Source: CAWBOY01 sp963790585
Lineage (GTDB): Bacteria > Planctomycetota > Planctomycetia > Gemmatales > Gemmataceae
Direction: 5' to 3'
Length of the DNA stretch: 64,000 nucleotides
Assembly (NCBI GenBank): GCA_963790585.1
Contig: CAWBOY010000009.1
Span: 124,001-188,000, forward strand
Shown here: positions 1 to 8,674 of the stretch, in pieces
Layout of the letters: every line of letters begins with the position of its first letter
Position numbering within the stretch: position 1 is the first letter of the stretch
Translations under genes and position numbers: made by a program
Notes under the pieces: generated by a model
Database searches by the model: none
Told to the model about the DNA's origin: nothing
Seen by the model: only the letters and a program-made list of their open reading frames with translations

Positions 1-105
1 CAAGCTGAAATAGTGTTAGAAACAGACAAAGGAAATAAAGGGACAGATAAAACGAGCTGCGTCCTCTTTCCGGGACCCGAGGCCATAGATGAGATCGGCA
101 TGGAG

Positions 106-651
106 CTATCGCTTTTTGAAAAACGCGATCTCCCCCTTCGGGTAGCAAAGTGCGAATTCTTTGATTCGCGATTCACCCTTGGACCCCACCTTGCCGCATA
201 AGAATGCGATGCCGTCTTCATCCCATTTGTTGAACTCCGAATCTCCCGCCAGCTGGAAGTAGATAACCCATTCCGAATTGCCCTGGTTGTCGGCGAAGAG
301 CTGCAAGCAATACGTCCGGTCTTTGAAGTTCATGTCAACAGGGATCCAACCACTGAGCATGAGGAAGTAGGACAGATGAGCTTCGCCAACCCAAGCCGTG
401 TTGCGTAACACGCTCCGCACCTGCCGAAGGCTATCTCCCGGTTTGATGAATTGCTGGAACAAAGCGAAAACGGCGGCAGCCCTTTCGGCTCGATTCACTG
501 TACTGTCGTTAGCAACGCGGTTGAGTTTTTCTTCCGGCAGTTCCACCGTAGCCGTAAAGGGCGATTGGTCCGAAGGCTTCGCTCTGGTGTATTGATTGCC
601 GACGTATACCAAAATAGCGAACAGTCCAGTCGCTAACATCCATTTTCTCAT
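106..651 (-). CDS. hypothetical secreted or membrane-anchored protein
   Basis: The 181-residue product starts with a short basic stretch (MRKW) and a hydrophobic segment at about residues 5-20, so it is probably exported or anchored by one N-terminal helix. The remaining sequence is soluble, with Cys residues near 118, 151 and 169, and has no motif that I recognise. The start is supported by a GGAGG about ten bases upstream. It is followed by non-coding sequence and toxin-antitoxin debris, so the context gives no function. I do not recognise the family. Confidence 0.6.
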   Translation of the reverse strand: MRKWMLATGLFAILVYVGNQYTRAKPSDQSPFTATVELPEEKLNRVANDSTVNRAERAAAVFALFQQFIKPGDSLRQVRSVLRNTAWVGEAHLSYFLMLSGWIPVDMNFKDRTYCLQLFADNQGNSEWVIYFQLAGDSEFNKWDEDGIAFLCGKVGSKGESRIKEFALCYPKGEIAFFKKR

Positions 652-1109
652 TGTAATAAGCCTCCGTGCTTGAGCGAACGACCCAACTTATCAGCCAACT
701 CACGCGGGACCAGATGCTGCAATCTGACGTATTCTCGTTAGACCGCAGTAATTATCGCTCTGGCGCCGTGATGATTTAGTACTCGGCTAATCCCCCAATT
801 CCGTTGTCTACCAAAGGGCATGGATCCATTCAATACAAACCTCCTCTATTTGCCTTGACGGAACAACGGTCGCAGCCTAACCATTTATACGATGGAAAGC
901 GGTCCTCTACAAACTCCAGGTGACTTCGCTTATCACGTCCTTGAACATCGAAGAAACGAGCTACGTCCTCCTTTTTCCCTCGTGGAGCATTTCGAGAGTC
1001 CGAGAGTCCGAGAGTCCCGAATCGGATCCTTTTTCGCGATCTTGATTTTCCGCGCCAACCATGCCTCGGGCGACTCGCCAGGGAGCGCTTGCGGCAGACT
1101 CAAGGCGCA
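652..1109. other. intergenic stretch with degenerate repeat copy
   Basis: No convincing gene is present. The segment at 986-1087 is an imperfect copy of 1888-1982. In both, the minus strand can be read as a short peptide containing LPGESPEAWLAR. In this copy the frame follows directly on a stop codon and has no start, so it looks like decayed coding sequence. The rest (652-985) shows nothing I can identify. Confidence 0.5.
986..1087. repeat. imperfect direct repeat, copy 1 (copy 2 at 1888-1982)
   Basis: The two stretches share AGCATTTCGAGAGTC at one end and GCGACTCGCCAGGGAGCG at the other. Copy 1 carries an extra tandem CGAGAGTC expansion. Both lie on either side of the toxin-antitoxin-like remnants, which suggests a local duplication of a small gene followed by decay. 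Confidence 0.6.
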
Positions 1110-1292
1110 TCAGGCAGCGTCCTCGCCATCCGTGGCCGGCTCCTGTTTAGGCGGTGAGACGATGCGATCGCGATGGCGTTCTTGCAGCTGGCGGTAGTGT
1201 TCGATCAATTTTCGCGGGTCGTGACCGACCATTTCTGAAATGCGAATTCGCGCGTTGCGCACAGCTTGGAGGGTTGGATCGTCCTTCATCAT
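1110..1292 (-). CDS. small hypothetical protein, toxin-antitoxin-like context
   Basis: This 60-residue protein begins MMKDDPTLQAVRNARIRIS and contains a helical charged segment GHDPRKLIEHYRQLQERH. Similar short proteins with DPT..VR..R..IS..GHDP..L...Y are common in cyanobacteria and planctomycetes next to toxin-like genes (recollection, not searched). Its ATG overlaps the stop of the upstream remnant by the ATGA arrangement, so the two were once translationally coupled. The role is unknown; an antitoxin or accessory part is possible. Confidence 0.5.
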   Translation of the reverse strand: MMKDDPTLQAVRNARIRISEMVGHDPRKLIEHYRQLQERHRDRIVSPPKQEPATDGEDAA

Positions 1293-1457
1293 GGCTCCAT
1301 TTCTCCGAGTAGTTCAAGGGGCGTGACGAACGACGGAACGAACAACCCCAAGATCCCATTAATGCGCCGAATGTGGGCGAACTTGTTGGCATTGGCGAGA
1401 TGCCGACAATTCCATGACGTCATTCTCGGCTGCGGGGAGAAAGATGGCCCGAGTCAC
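1289..1457 (-). pseudogene. remnant of a small toxin-module gene, frame-broken
   Basis: A GTG at 1457 overlaps the stop of the upstream antitoxin-like gene and opens VTRAIFLPAAENDV. The frame then stops, but another frame continues with NANKFAHIRRINGILG and ends in VTPLELLGEMEP at 1289, overlapping the next start. The C-terminal pattern with a final TPxELL resembles the end of PIN-like toxins, but it is too short for a complete domain. I see decayed coding sequence and infer a former toxin gene with low certainty. Confidence 0.35.
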
Positions 1458-1677
1458 GGATTCTGCCTCAACCTGGCCTCGATCTGCGCCCCGGTACGCA
1501 CGTCCTCGGGGTTTGCTTGGTATCCCGCCCATGCCGGCCCAGTTCCGCACGCAATGACTCGTTCATTTCAGGCTGCCAGCCCGAGTCGAGGATTTCATCC
1601 CAGAGTTTGAAAACGATTTCCAAACGCTGTTCGACGGGCCAAGAACGGATTTCGTCGATGGTCGCGGTCGTACTCAT
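1454..1677 (-). pseudogene. addiction-module antitoxin-like gene, frameshifted
   Basis: The start at 1677 gives MSTTATIDEIRSWPVEQRLE followed by IVFKLWDEILDSGWQPEMNE. This is the pattern of the roughly 70-residue antitoxins called putative addiction module component (Leu-rich helix, then LWD/E, then ...PE....EL..R). After AELGR the frame changes: a second frame supplies AGYQANPEDVRTGAQIEARL, the expected family tail, and stops at 1454. A single indel near 1535 therefore breaks the gene. The usual RelE/ParE partner is not visible. Confidence 0.6.
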
Positions 1678-1836
1678 CACTTCTCCTCCTTCGGGTAACT
1701 CGTCCTCTCTCCAGTCTATTCGCTGTCCGCTGCCGCCGTCCAGTCGGCAAAATCGTGCGGCACCGAAGTCGAACACGGCGATCTGCTCTCCTTGCAAGCG
1801 CATTCTTGGAGGCATTATCGCCTTGCTGGGCGCTCA

Positions 1837-2040
1837 TCAGGTTTCGCTCTTCGCCATTTCTTTGCCGCGCCCTCCAGCGCCGCGCAGAGCATTTCGAGAG
1901 TCTGAGCATCCCGAACCGGATCCTTTTTTCGCGGTCTCAAATTCCCGCGCCAGCCATGCCTCGGGCGACTCGCCAGGGAGCGTTGGCAACAGAGCGGCTA
2001 CTTCCGCCTTGATCTGCGATAGCTTCTTTTTGCTCATCAT
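1837..2040 (-). CDS. small hypothetical protein (LPGESPEAW motif)
   Basis: The 67-residue reading starts MMSKKKLSQIKAEVAALLP and holds LPGESPEAWLAREFE. Its second half (GSGSGCSDSRNALRGAGGRG) is low in conserved character and the 3' part lies inside the direct repeat shared with 986-1087. It may be a real small gene or the better-preserved member of a decaying duplicated pair. No function can be given. Confidence 0.35.
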   Translation of the reverse strand: MMSKKKLSQIKAEVAALLPTLPGESPEAWLAREFETAKKGSGSGCSDSRNALRGAGGRGKEMAKSET

Positions 2041-2407
2041 AAAAAGTTACTCAACATTTGCGTTGCAAAACGGTTCAAATGAGCGCTTGCATACCGAATG
2101 CTACAACTCATTTCCTATCTTCAAGTTGAGCCGTTGCGAAGGAATCGTGAATTCGTTCAGGGGGGTGTATGGGGGTCTCTTAATGCAACGAATTTTTGAG
2201 GTTTTCTCATAATTGCCGACAGCGTTGATCCGGCCGTTAGGACGACGTGATACCACGCAGCGACAACGGGAGTTTTCCCGGGATTTGTTTGCACAACGCC
2301 TCTTCGGCGTGCTGCAATGTCAATCGTGTCATCATTGGGAAGGAACTGAGCCAAGAATTCTCTGAAAGGTTTCCCGCCCCCTCCTGTTTCCATTAGTGGA
2401 GGCCTTG
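2041..2407. other. intergenic region upstream of the ECF sigma gene
   Basis: This stretch holds the AATTCGTT...AACGAATT inverted repeat at 2150-2194 and leads into the ECF operon. Apart from that element and the ribosome binding site at 2398-2402 I see no gene or clear promoter box. Confidence 0.5.
2150..2194. promoter_or_regulatory. 8-bp inverted repeat with G-rich spacer, about 210 nt upstream of an ECF sigma gene
   Basis: AATTCGTT at 2150-2157 is the exact inverse complement of AACGAATT at 2187-2194. The 29-nt spacer is strongly G-rich on the plus strand, with GGGGGG and GGGGG runs. The same layout occurs at 27304-27343 and 57183-57223. The right arm ends 213 nt before the ATG of the sigma gene. 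It could be an operator, an RNA structure in a long leader, or a mobile repeat end. Confidence 0.5.
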
Positions 2408-3016
2408 ATGAATACGTCACCGACCACGCGAAAGAGCTTGTTGCTGCGACTGGCCGATCCCGCCGATCAGCAGGCGTGGGCGGACTTTGTGGCGCTTTAT
2501 GAGCCGCTCGTTCATCGACTGTTGCGGAAGTCGGGGTTGCAGGACGCCGATTTGCGCGATGTCGCGCAGGAAGTGTTTCTGGCCGTAAGTCGTAATGTAG
2601 CGCGCTTCGAGCCGGCGCATGGGCGGGGCAGCTTTCGCGGCTGGCTGCGGACGGTGACGCGGAATTTCCTGGTGAATCTGCTCGAACATCGCCGCTGCAA
2701 ACCGGCGGCGGGCGCGGGGTCGACCGACATGCTGCGCTTGCTGGAAGATCTGCCGGCGCCGGATGCACCGGCTGCGTCGGTTGTCGATGCGGAGCTTCGG
2801 CGGCGCTTGTTTCATCACGCGGCCGACCGGGTGCGGAAAGAGTTTCGGCCCGCGACCTGGCAGGCTTTCTGGCGCACCTGCGTGGGCGGCGAGTCGATGC
2901 CCGAGGTGGCGCGGCTTCTCGGCATGACGGCCGGAGCGGTTTACATCGCTCGGTCCCGCGTCATCGCCCGCTTGCGGAAAGAAGTCGAGTTCGTCTCGGG
3001 GGAGGAGCAACTATGA
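2408..3016 (+). CDS. ECF-type RNA polymerase sigma factor
   Basis: This is a 202-residue sigma-70 family factor of the extracytoplasmic-function class. Region 2 is visible as LRDVAQEVFLAVSRNVARFE followed by GSFRGWLRTVTRNFL (about residues 50-90). Region 4 is the helix-turn-helix SMPEVARLLGMTAGAVYIAR near residues 160-180. The ATG at 2408 is chosen because GGAGG lies five bases upstream. The gene overlaps the next start (ATGA at 3013), so the kinase-type partner is translationally coupled. In planctomycetes such pairs are typical ECF/Ser-Thr-kinase signalling units. The inverted repeat at 2150-2194 may govern the operon. Confidence 0.9.
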   Translation: MNTSPTTRKSLLLRLADPADQQAWADFVALYEPLVHRLLRKSGLQDADLRDVAQEVFLAVSRNVARFEPAHGRGSFRGWLRTVTRNFLVNLLEHRRCKPAAGAGSTDMLRLLEDLPAPDAPAASVVDAELRRRLFHHAADRVRKEFRPATWQAFWRTCVGGESMPEVARLLGMTAGAVYIARSRVIARLRKEVEFVSGEEQL

Positions 3017-4419
3017 TCGACCTCCATCAGCATGTGCAGCCCGAGACAATCACGCTTCTCGTCGCCGGTGAATTGCCGGCGGAAGAAGAGGCGAAGGCAT
3101 CGGCCCATTTGGATCAATGCACGACCTGTCAGATCGCTTTGGAGCAGGCCGCCGGCGCACGGCCCTGGTGGGACGAGATCTCATCCCTGTTGCGCACCGA
3201 TGAAGATGACCTGCCGCCTCCAGGCGTGGGCGATTGGTCGGTAGCCGACTTTTCCGTGGATTTCCTCGATCCCGCCGCCGATCCCGACCTGCTTGGCCGG
3301 CTCGGGGAGTATGAGATTCATTCGGTGTTGGGTCGCGGCGGCATGGGGGTCGTCTTGAAGGCCCGCGACCCGCAGCTCAATCGCTTCGTGGCGATCAAGG
3401 CGCTGGCTCCGCAATGGGCGGCGAGCGAGGTGGCGCGACGGCGATTTGCCCGCGAAGCTCAGGCCGCTGCTGCAGTGGTTCATCCGAACGTCATCGCCAT
3501 TCATCAGGTGCAGGTCCATGGCCGATTGCCGTTCCTGGTAATGCCGTTGATTCCGGGAGAGTCTCTGCAACAACGGCTGGCGGCGCGCGGGCCATTGGAA
3601 CTCGTCGAGGTGCTGCGCATCGGCATGCAAGCGGCTGCCGGATTGGCGGCGGCGCACGATCAAGGGTTGGTTCATCGCGATGTCAAACCGGCGAATATCC
3701 TGTTGGAATTCGGCGTGGAGCGAGCCGTCTTGACCGACTTCGGCCTGGCGCGGGCGGCGGATGACCGCACCCTCACGCAATGGGGCGTCATCGCCGGGAC
3801 GCCATCGTATATGTCGCCGGAGCAGACGCGCGGCGAGTCGCTCGATGCCCGTTCCGATCTCTTCAGCCTCGGCAGTGTGCTCCATGAGATGGCCACCGGC
3901 TTGCCGCCGTTTCACGCGGAAGGCACGCTGGCGCTGCTGCGCAAGGTGTGCGAAGACGTCGCGCCGCCGGTGTCGTCCCTGCGGCCTGGGATGCCCGCCT
4001 GGTTCGACCGGATCGTGCTGCGTCTGCTCTCCAAAGACCCAGGGGACCGTATACCGACGGCCCGCGAGACGGCGAACCTGCTCGAGCAATGCCTGGCCCA
4101 TGTGCAGGACGGAGCTTCGCCCCTGCCTGCCGAAGTGCGTGAGACGCCACGGCTCTGGCGCTGGACGGCGGTCATTAGCGCTGGAGTCGTCGCGGTCGCC
4201 CTGCTGGTCTTCGCCCTGGTCCAGGGATTGGCGCCAAATGTATCGACGTCTTTGGCCGATCCAGAGTGGGGCGTCGTCGATGACGATTTGTTCGACATCG
4301 GTCAACGGCTCCAAGTGCTCTCCGGGTTCCAAGGGCCCCAGAGCGGAGCCTTTTCCGTGAATCAAGAATTGCTCGATATCCGTCAACGGCTCGAAGCGCT
4401 CGAGCGTGAGACCCGTTGA
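3013..4419 (+). CDS. zinc-finger anti-sigma / serine-threonine protein kinase, single-pass membrane
   Basis: The 468-residue protein fuses an anti-sigma-type zinc finger to a Hanks-type kinase. H32, C36 and C39 form the HxxxCxxC zinc site. The kinase spans about residues 100-365: glycine loop GRGGMGVV (107-114), ATP-binding Lys129 in AIKAL, catalytic HRDVKPAN (221-228), DFGLA (242-246), and a SPEQTRGE activation-segment end. One transmembrane helix is at about 382-403, followed by a short outer region with a repeated (D)IxQRL(QV/EA)L heptad. It overlaps the ECF gene upstream and probably controls that sigma factor by binding through the zinc finger, phosphorylation, or both. Confidence 0.92.
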   Translation: MIDLHQHVQPETITLLVAGELPAEEEAKASAHLDQCTTCQIALEQAAGARPWWDEISSLLRTDEDDLPPPGVGDWSVADFSVDFLDPAADPDLLGRLGEYEIHSVLGRGGMGVVLKARDPQLNRFVAIKALAPQWAASEVARRRFAREAQAAAAVVHPNVIAIHQVQVHGRLPFLVMPLIPGESLQQRLAARGPLELVEVLRIGMQAAAGLAAAHDQGLVHRDVKPANILLEFGVERAVLTDFGLARAADDRTLTQWGVIAGTPSYMSPEQTRGESLDARSDLFSLGSVLHEMATGLPPFHAEGTLALLRKVCEDVAPPVSSLRPGMPAWFDRIVLRLLSKDPGDRIPTARETANLLEQCLAHVQDGASPLPAEVRETPRLWRWTAVISAGVVAVALLVFALVQGLAPNVSTSLADPEWGVVDDDLFDIGQRLQVLSGFQGPQSGAFSVNQELLDIRQRLEALERETR

Positions 4420-4451
4420 TCGCTACCCATGTCTCGGAAAGGAGACGATTT

Positions 4452-5493
4452 ATGAAATGGACAAAGTTTGGAATCGTATTTCTGGCGGCATCGGCCCTCG
4501 GCCTTGGTCTGTACATCAATCAGGGCTTTGGCCAAACGGCCCCAGTCGCGACGCCGGCGCTAAGATCACCAGAGCCGCCGGCAGTAATGCCGTTCCCCGG
4601 CGCGCCACAACCGGGAGTGCCCGGCGCGAGCGGTATGCAGGCTGGCACGGGCGGCTTTCCCGGCATGGGCGGCTTCGGCGAGAGCGGCATTCGTGCCATA
4701 ATGCCGCCGCCCAAACAGCTCGACCTGGACATCCAGAAACTGGCCTCCGAACTCCGAGGCGGCAAACACGATGCGGCCAAGGAAGCACAACTGAAGAAGC
4801 TCGTCGAAAAGTCGTTTGACGAGATCCACGAAGGGCAACTGCGCGAGGCCGAGGCGTTGGCTGAGCGCCTTGCCAAACTCCAGGAAAGACTCAAGCTGCG
4901 CAGCGCCAAAAAGAAAGAGATCGTCGACCGGCGCGTCAAGCAGCTTGTAGGGGAAAAGGATGACCTCGAGTGGGACGCTCCAGCTCCGAGAACCGGTGGC
5001 GCGATGGGCATGGGCGGCTTCGGCGGCGGTGGAGGTTTGGGCGGCGCCGGTCATGGGTGGAATGGCCAGCGGCGGCTTCGGCGCGCCACAACCCGGGATG
5101 GGCATGCCCGCGGGTGGCGGCTTTGGCGGTATGGTGCCACCTGGCGCGGCTATGGGCGGCGCCGGCGGCATGGTTGGCGGCGGCAAAGGTGGCGGCGGCG
5201 GCTTCGGCGGCGGAATGGCACCTAGCCCCGCGACGAACACCCAACCGCCTACCATGAATGTCGTCACGCCAAAAGGTGCCCCCGCCACAAAGGAATTTGT
5301 GGCACTGAAACTTAAATATATGAACCCCGAGAGTCTCGTGAAAACTTTGACGGAACTCCAGATCGCCCAGTCGGACTCGACACGTTTCGTCGCCGACGTG
5401 GCAAGCAATGCGCTGCTCGTCTATACCAGCGATGCCGCGACCCTGAAGCTCATCAAGTCAATCATTGAAAAGATGGACGTGGAGGCCAAGTAG
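4452..5493 (+). CDS. secreted glycine-rich protein with secretin-N-like C-terminus (frame-interrupted)
   Basis: The first frame begins MKWTKFGIVFLAASALGLGL, a signal peptide. It continues through a Pro/Gly-rich stretch and a charged coiled-coil (about residues 85-175: LASELRGG...LREAEALAERLAKLQERLK), then a Gly/Met-rich region. Near position 5050 the sense passes to another frame, which carries on GGMASGGFGAPQPGMGMP and ends in a domain with FVALKLKYMNPESLVKTL and VADVASNALLVYTSD. That is the pattern of the secretin N0/NolW-type fold (LKY...V.D...N.L.V). One indel within a GC-rich glycine run is the likely break. It follows the ECF/kinase pair closely and may be its target or an envelope partner. 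Confidence 0.6.
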
Positions 5494-5499
5494 CCTCGA

Positions 5500-5597
5500 A
5501 GCCCCTCTCTCAGAGGGAGAGGGGTTGGGGGTGAAGGGGCAAGTTTTCGCAGACATTGCCCCTCACCCCAACCCCTCTCCCTCAGGGAGAGGGGCTT
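5500..5597. repeat. intergenic palindromic repeat (CCCCTCTCCC family)
   Basis: CCCCTCTCTCAGAGGGAGAG and a following GGGGTTGGGGGTGA tract pair with a right arm made of TCACCCCAACCCCTCTCCCT, separated by about a dozen bases. It lies between convergent genes and can form a long hairpin, so it may also terminate transcription. A related element sits inside the exosortase gene at 10831-10986. Confidence 0.8.
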
Positions 5598-5601
5598 AGT
5601 C

Positions 5602-6327
5602 CTATCCTCGGGCTACACGAGCGCGTGTGGCCTGAGCGATCAATTCCGCGCAGCCATCCTCGCCCAAATAGCTCGAATTCAGCACCATGTCATACTGATG
5701 CACATCGTCCGGTTGGCGGTGGAAGTGCGTCGAGATGAACTCGGTGCGGCGGGCGTCGCGACGGCGGACATGTTCCGCGGCATCGACCAAGCTCAGCCGC
5801 AGAAGTTGGCTCATAAACGCGATGCGATCGTGCAGCGCGGCCACGATGCGGACGTGGAGAGTCGTCGCGCTGGGCAGAATGTTTCCCGCCCCGCGACCGA
5901 TGAGGATGACGTTGCCTTGCGACCCCAAAGCCAAGGCCACGCGGGCGATGCTCAGGATGTCAGCATTTGGGTTGATGCGCTTTTCCTTTTGCAGTTGCTG
6001 GAGGCAGGCTTCGATCCAAGCTGTCGCCGCGGGCGGCAAGTTCTCGAATAGCTCCTGCCGGGCCACTGTGTCTTGGGCCATATATTCGAGCAGCTCCTGA
6101 TCGTAGACCTGCCAGCCAAGCTTGCGTCCGACGCGCCGGCCGATGGTGCTGCCGCGCGCACCGGCCTCGCGGCTGACGGCGATGGTAAATCCGGCTGGAA
6201 TTGTCGGGGTGGTGATCGTGGCGCCGCGGTTGCCCTGGAAGCCGTGCCGCGGCGTGTTGATGGAATCGTCGCCGGCCTCTTCGATCTCAGCCTGACTCGC
6301 GGATCGATTCATGACGCGCTTCTCCAT
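5602..6327 (-). CDS. cytidylate kinase-like family protein
   Basis: The 241-residue product has the P-loop-like start of this family, ITIAVSREAGARGSTIGRRV-type (TIAVSREAGARGSTIGRRV near residue 46), followed by GWQVYDQELLEYMAQ. GRGAGNIL, the LRIVA-like strand, an arginine-rich LRLSLVDAAEHVRRRDARR and a final QYDMVLNSSYLG match the family sometimes annotated as cytidylate kinase-like. True CMP kinases differ in the substrate region, so the nucleotide substrate is uncertain. The protein is predicted cytosolic. It is on the same strand as the permease upstream but 36 bases away from it. Confidence 0.75.
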   Translation of the reverse strand: MEKRVMNRSASQAEIEEAGDDSINTPRHGFQGNRGATITTPTIPAGFTIAVSREAGARGSTIGRRVGRKLGWQVYDQELLEYMAQDTVARQELFENLPPAATAWIEACLQQLQKEKRINPNADILSIARVALALGSQGNVILIGRGAGNILPSATTLHVRIVAALHDRIAFMSQLLRLSLVDAAEHVRRRDARRTEFISTHFHRQPDDVHQYDMVLNSSYLGEDGCAELIAQATRARVARG

Positions 6328-6363
6328 TGGAAGAGAGGGAGAATAGGGCCAATTGGCCGAGGA

Positions 6364-7302
6364 TCACGTTCCTACTTCGTGATACTCGGTTCGGCGGAAC
6401 AAGAGCGTGCCGACGACGAGTAGCGCGGCGGTTGCGGACAAAAGGACCATCTGAGCCATGGCCCCGCTGACAGGCAGAAACAAGCTTGGGTTGTCCGGCC
6501 CGACGCCATAGGGCTTGGCCTCTTCATACATCATACACCGCGCGTAGTAACCGATGCTGAATCGTTTGAGATAACCGGGCATTAAATTGAGCAGAATCTC
6601 TAAAAAGAAAACGTATACGATGGCGATGACGGCCGGGCGGCGAAAGAGGGCACCGACCAGATAAAATAGCGCCGAAAAAGCGAGAGCGGCACAAAGGACA
6701 CTTGGCCAAAAGAGCTTGAGGGCCAACAAACCCGGCTTACCCGCCAGGACACAGAGCAGCGCGAATCCTCCCAGAGCAAGCCCCAGGCTCCAGGGCAACA
6801 GCGCGAGAAACTTTGCCAGATATATCGACCAGCGCGACAAAGGCCGACTCAACAGCCAGATCAGATTGTTCCCCTCGCGCTCGCCTCCGAGCGCCTCCGT
6901 GGCGAAACTAAGACACCAGATCGGCAACAAAAACCCAAGAAACAAGGTCAGCACGAATCCATCGCTGAAGACGACAAACGGCGTCTGATCGAAGGCCACC
7001 TGTAGCGACGCCATCACGGCATACTCGACCGAACCCATCGGCCCCGGCCTGGGAAAGCCCAACGTAGGCGTCTGCACGACGTCCGCAAGCTGCTGAAAGG
7101 TAAAGCGGACGTCATCGATCCGTTTCCTCCACGTCCGCATGTTCCAAAAGTTCAACACGGTATTGATGCGAATGAACACCGCCGCGAACGCGAGCAACCC
7201 GAGCGCGATCAGCACCATCTGCCGCGCCCGCGCCTGGCGCCGCAGGCTGAGGCGGATCAGGTAGAACCAGGCGCGAAGCGAAGAGGGGCGTTCCGATGGC
7301 AT
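6364..7302 (-). CDS. ABC-2-type transporter permease
   Basis: The 312-residue protein is strongly hydrophobic, with about six transmembrane helices: one near residues 28-45, a helix at 120-140 (FVLTLFLGFLLPIWCLSFAT), a cluster at 170-250 and a last helix near 285-303. The segment EALGGEREGNNLIWLLSRPL following the second helix is characteristic of ABC-2 permeases, where a conserved E.E...L..LLS.P motif lies at the membrane surface. No ATPase gene is adjacent, so its partner lies outside this locus. It precedes the cytidylate-kinase-like gene and follows cysteine desulfurase, all on the minus strand. Confidence 0.75.
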   Translation of the reverse strand: MPSERPSSLRAWFYLIRLSLRRQARARQMVLIALGLLAFAAVFIRINTVLNFWNMRTWRKRIDDVRFTFQQLADVVQTPTLGFPRPGPMGSVEYAVMASLQVAFDQTPFVVFSDGFVLTLFLGFLLPIWCLSFATEALGGEREGNNLIWLLSRPLSRWSIYLAKFLALLPWSLGLALGGFALLCVLAGKPGLLALKLFWPSVLCAALAFSALFYLVGALFRRPAVIAIVYVFFLEILLNLMPGYLKRFSIGYYARCMMYEEAKPYGVGPDNPSLFLPVSGAMAQMVLLSATAALLVVGTLLFRRTEYHEVGT

Positions 7303-7328
7303 GGATGGAGGCTCCTTGGAAGCGTTTC

Positions 7329-8469
7329 TTACCCAGACGTCCGCAAGCGCCGCACGACTTCCACAATCCGCCGCGTCGCTTCCTGCACGTCATCTTCGCT
7401 CAATAGCGGGCTCAGGCTGAAGCGCATGGCCGATTCTAGCCGTGACGCGCCGACGCCCATTGCTTGCAAAACGGGCGACGGCAGCAGCGAACCGCTCGAA
7501 CACGCCGATCCGGTCGAACAGGCGACGCCCCTTAGATCGAGGGCCATCAAGAGCGCGTCGGCTTTGACGCCCGGAAACGACAGATTCAATGTATGCGAGA
7601 TCCCGCCGACTTCCGGCCCATTGAGAATAACAGGCGTAGCCTCTGCACGCAGGCGATCGAGCATCAGGCCGCGCAGCGTCAGCACCTTGGCTGAGCGCGT
7701 AGCTTGTTCGTCCACCGCCAGGCGCAGCGCCGTGGCCAGGCCGACCACCAGGGCAGGCGCTTCGGTGCCGGGTCTACGGCCACGCTGTTGATTGCCGCCA
7801 TGAAGCTGCGGCTTGACGCGCGCCCGCGCTGAACCAAAAGAGCCCCGATTCCCTTGGGCCCATGAAACTTATGAGCGCTCAGCGCCAACGTCGTCACGCC
7901 CAGGGCATGAAAATCGATCGGCAGCTTGCCTACCGCTTGGACGGCATCGCAGTGAAACGGCACCGTATCATCGGCTGCCTTGAGAAGTGAAACGCATTCA
8001 CGCACCGGTTGCAGCGTTCCCGTTTCATGATTCGCCAGTTGGACGGTCACAAAGCCTAATTCCGATCCCAAATAACCGCGAAATTTGTCGATGTCGATTT
8101 GCCCCGTCTCATCGACCGGCAGGTATTCGACGCGACAGCCTCGCTCGGCCAGCCGGCGCAGTGGCTCCGCGACGGACGGGTGCTCCAGCGGGCTCGACAG
8201 ATTTAATTTGGCCGAAGCCTCGCATTGGCCGAAGATGGCGAGATTGTTCGCTTCGGTAGCCCCGCTCGTGAAAACAACTTCATCGGGATAGGCCCCGACG
8301 AGCGACGCCGTCAGCCTCGCGCATCCTCCAACGCGACGCGTGCGCCACGGCCAAACTGATGCGAGCTTGCAGGATTGCCGGGGACGTTTAGAAAATAGGG
8401 CGTCATCGCTTCCCACACAGCGGGAAGCAACGGCGTCGTGGCGTTGTTGTCGAGATAGAGAGGAACCAA
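7329..8469 (-). CDS. cysteine desulfurase, IscS/NifS type (two frame breaks)
   Basis: Three frames assemble one PLP enzyme that takes sulfur from cysteine for Fe-S cluster and tRNA modification pathways. The N-terminus is LYLDNNATTPLLPAVWEAM; then VVFTSGATEANNLA and FHCDAVQAVGK; then the PLP lysine in LSAHKFHGPKGIGALLVQRG; then RPGTEAPALVVGLATAL; and finally the catalytic cysteine loop ACSTGSACSSGS. The frame changes near 8325 (after VALEDAR) and near 7825 (after LLVQRG), both in GCGCG runs. All catalytic parts are intact if the breaks are sequence errors. The start is probably TTG at 8469, with AGGGAGG seven bases upstream; an ATG at 8493 lies against the repeat. Confidence 0.8.
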
Positions 8470-8494
8470 GGTGCGCCTCCCTAAATGCCGCATT

Positions 8495-8655
8495 GGGATT
8501 ACCGAGCCTGAAGCGTAAGCGAAGAGCATTTGTATTTTTGCATTTTAATTAAATACAAAGCAAAATGCTCTTCGCTTATGCTTCAGGCTCCGTAATACAA
8601 ATGCAAAATGCAAAAACAAAATGCTCTTCGCTTACGCTTCAGGCTCGGTAATCCC
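8495..8655. repeat. three-copy inverted repeat cluster (GAGCCTGAAGCGTAAGCGAAG)
   Basis: A 38-base unit with ACCGAGCCTGAAGCGTAAGC at 8495-8532 recurs in reverse orientation at 8561-8596 and 8617-8655. The outer pair is almost perfectly complementary. AT-rich linkers with CATTT/AAATGC runs separate the copies. A related palindrome with the same GAGC..GAAGCGT.AGCGAGG core is at 61361-61515, so this is a dispersed family. It lies between cysteine desulfurase and the TPR gene. Confidence 0.8.
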
Positions 8656-8674
8656 ATTCAGATTCGGTTATCCC

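Noticed and set aside
3181..4386. Long minus-strand reading opposite the kinase gene
   Set aside because: The plus-strand product has all kinase motifs; the opposite reading is Arg/His/Gln-rich antisense.
8495..8655. CRISPR-like array
   Set aside because: The three units are in mixed orientation with unequal short linkers, so they form a palindromic repeat cluster and not direct repeats with spacers.
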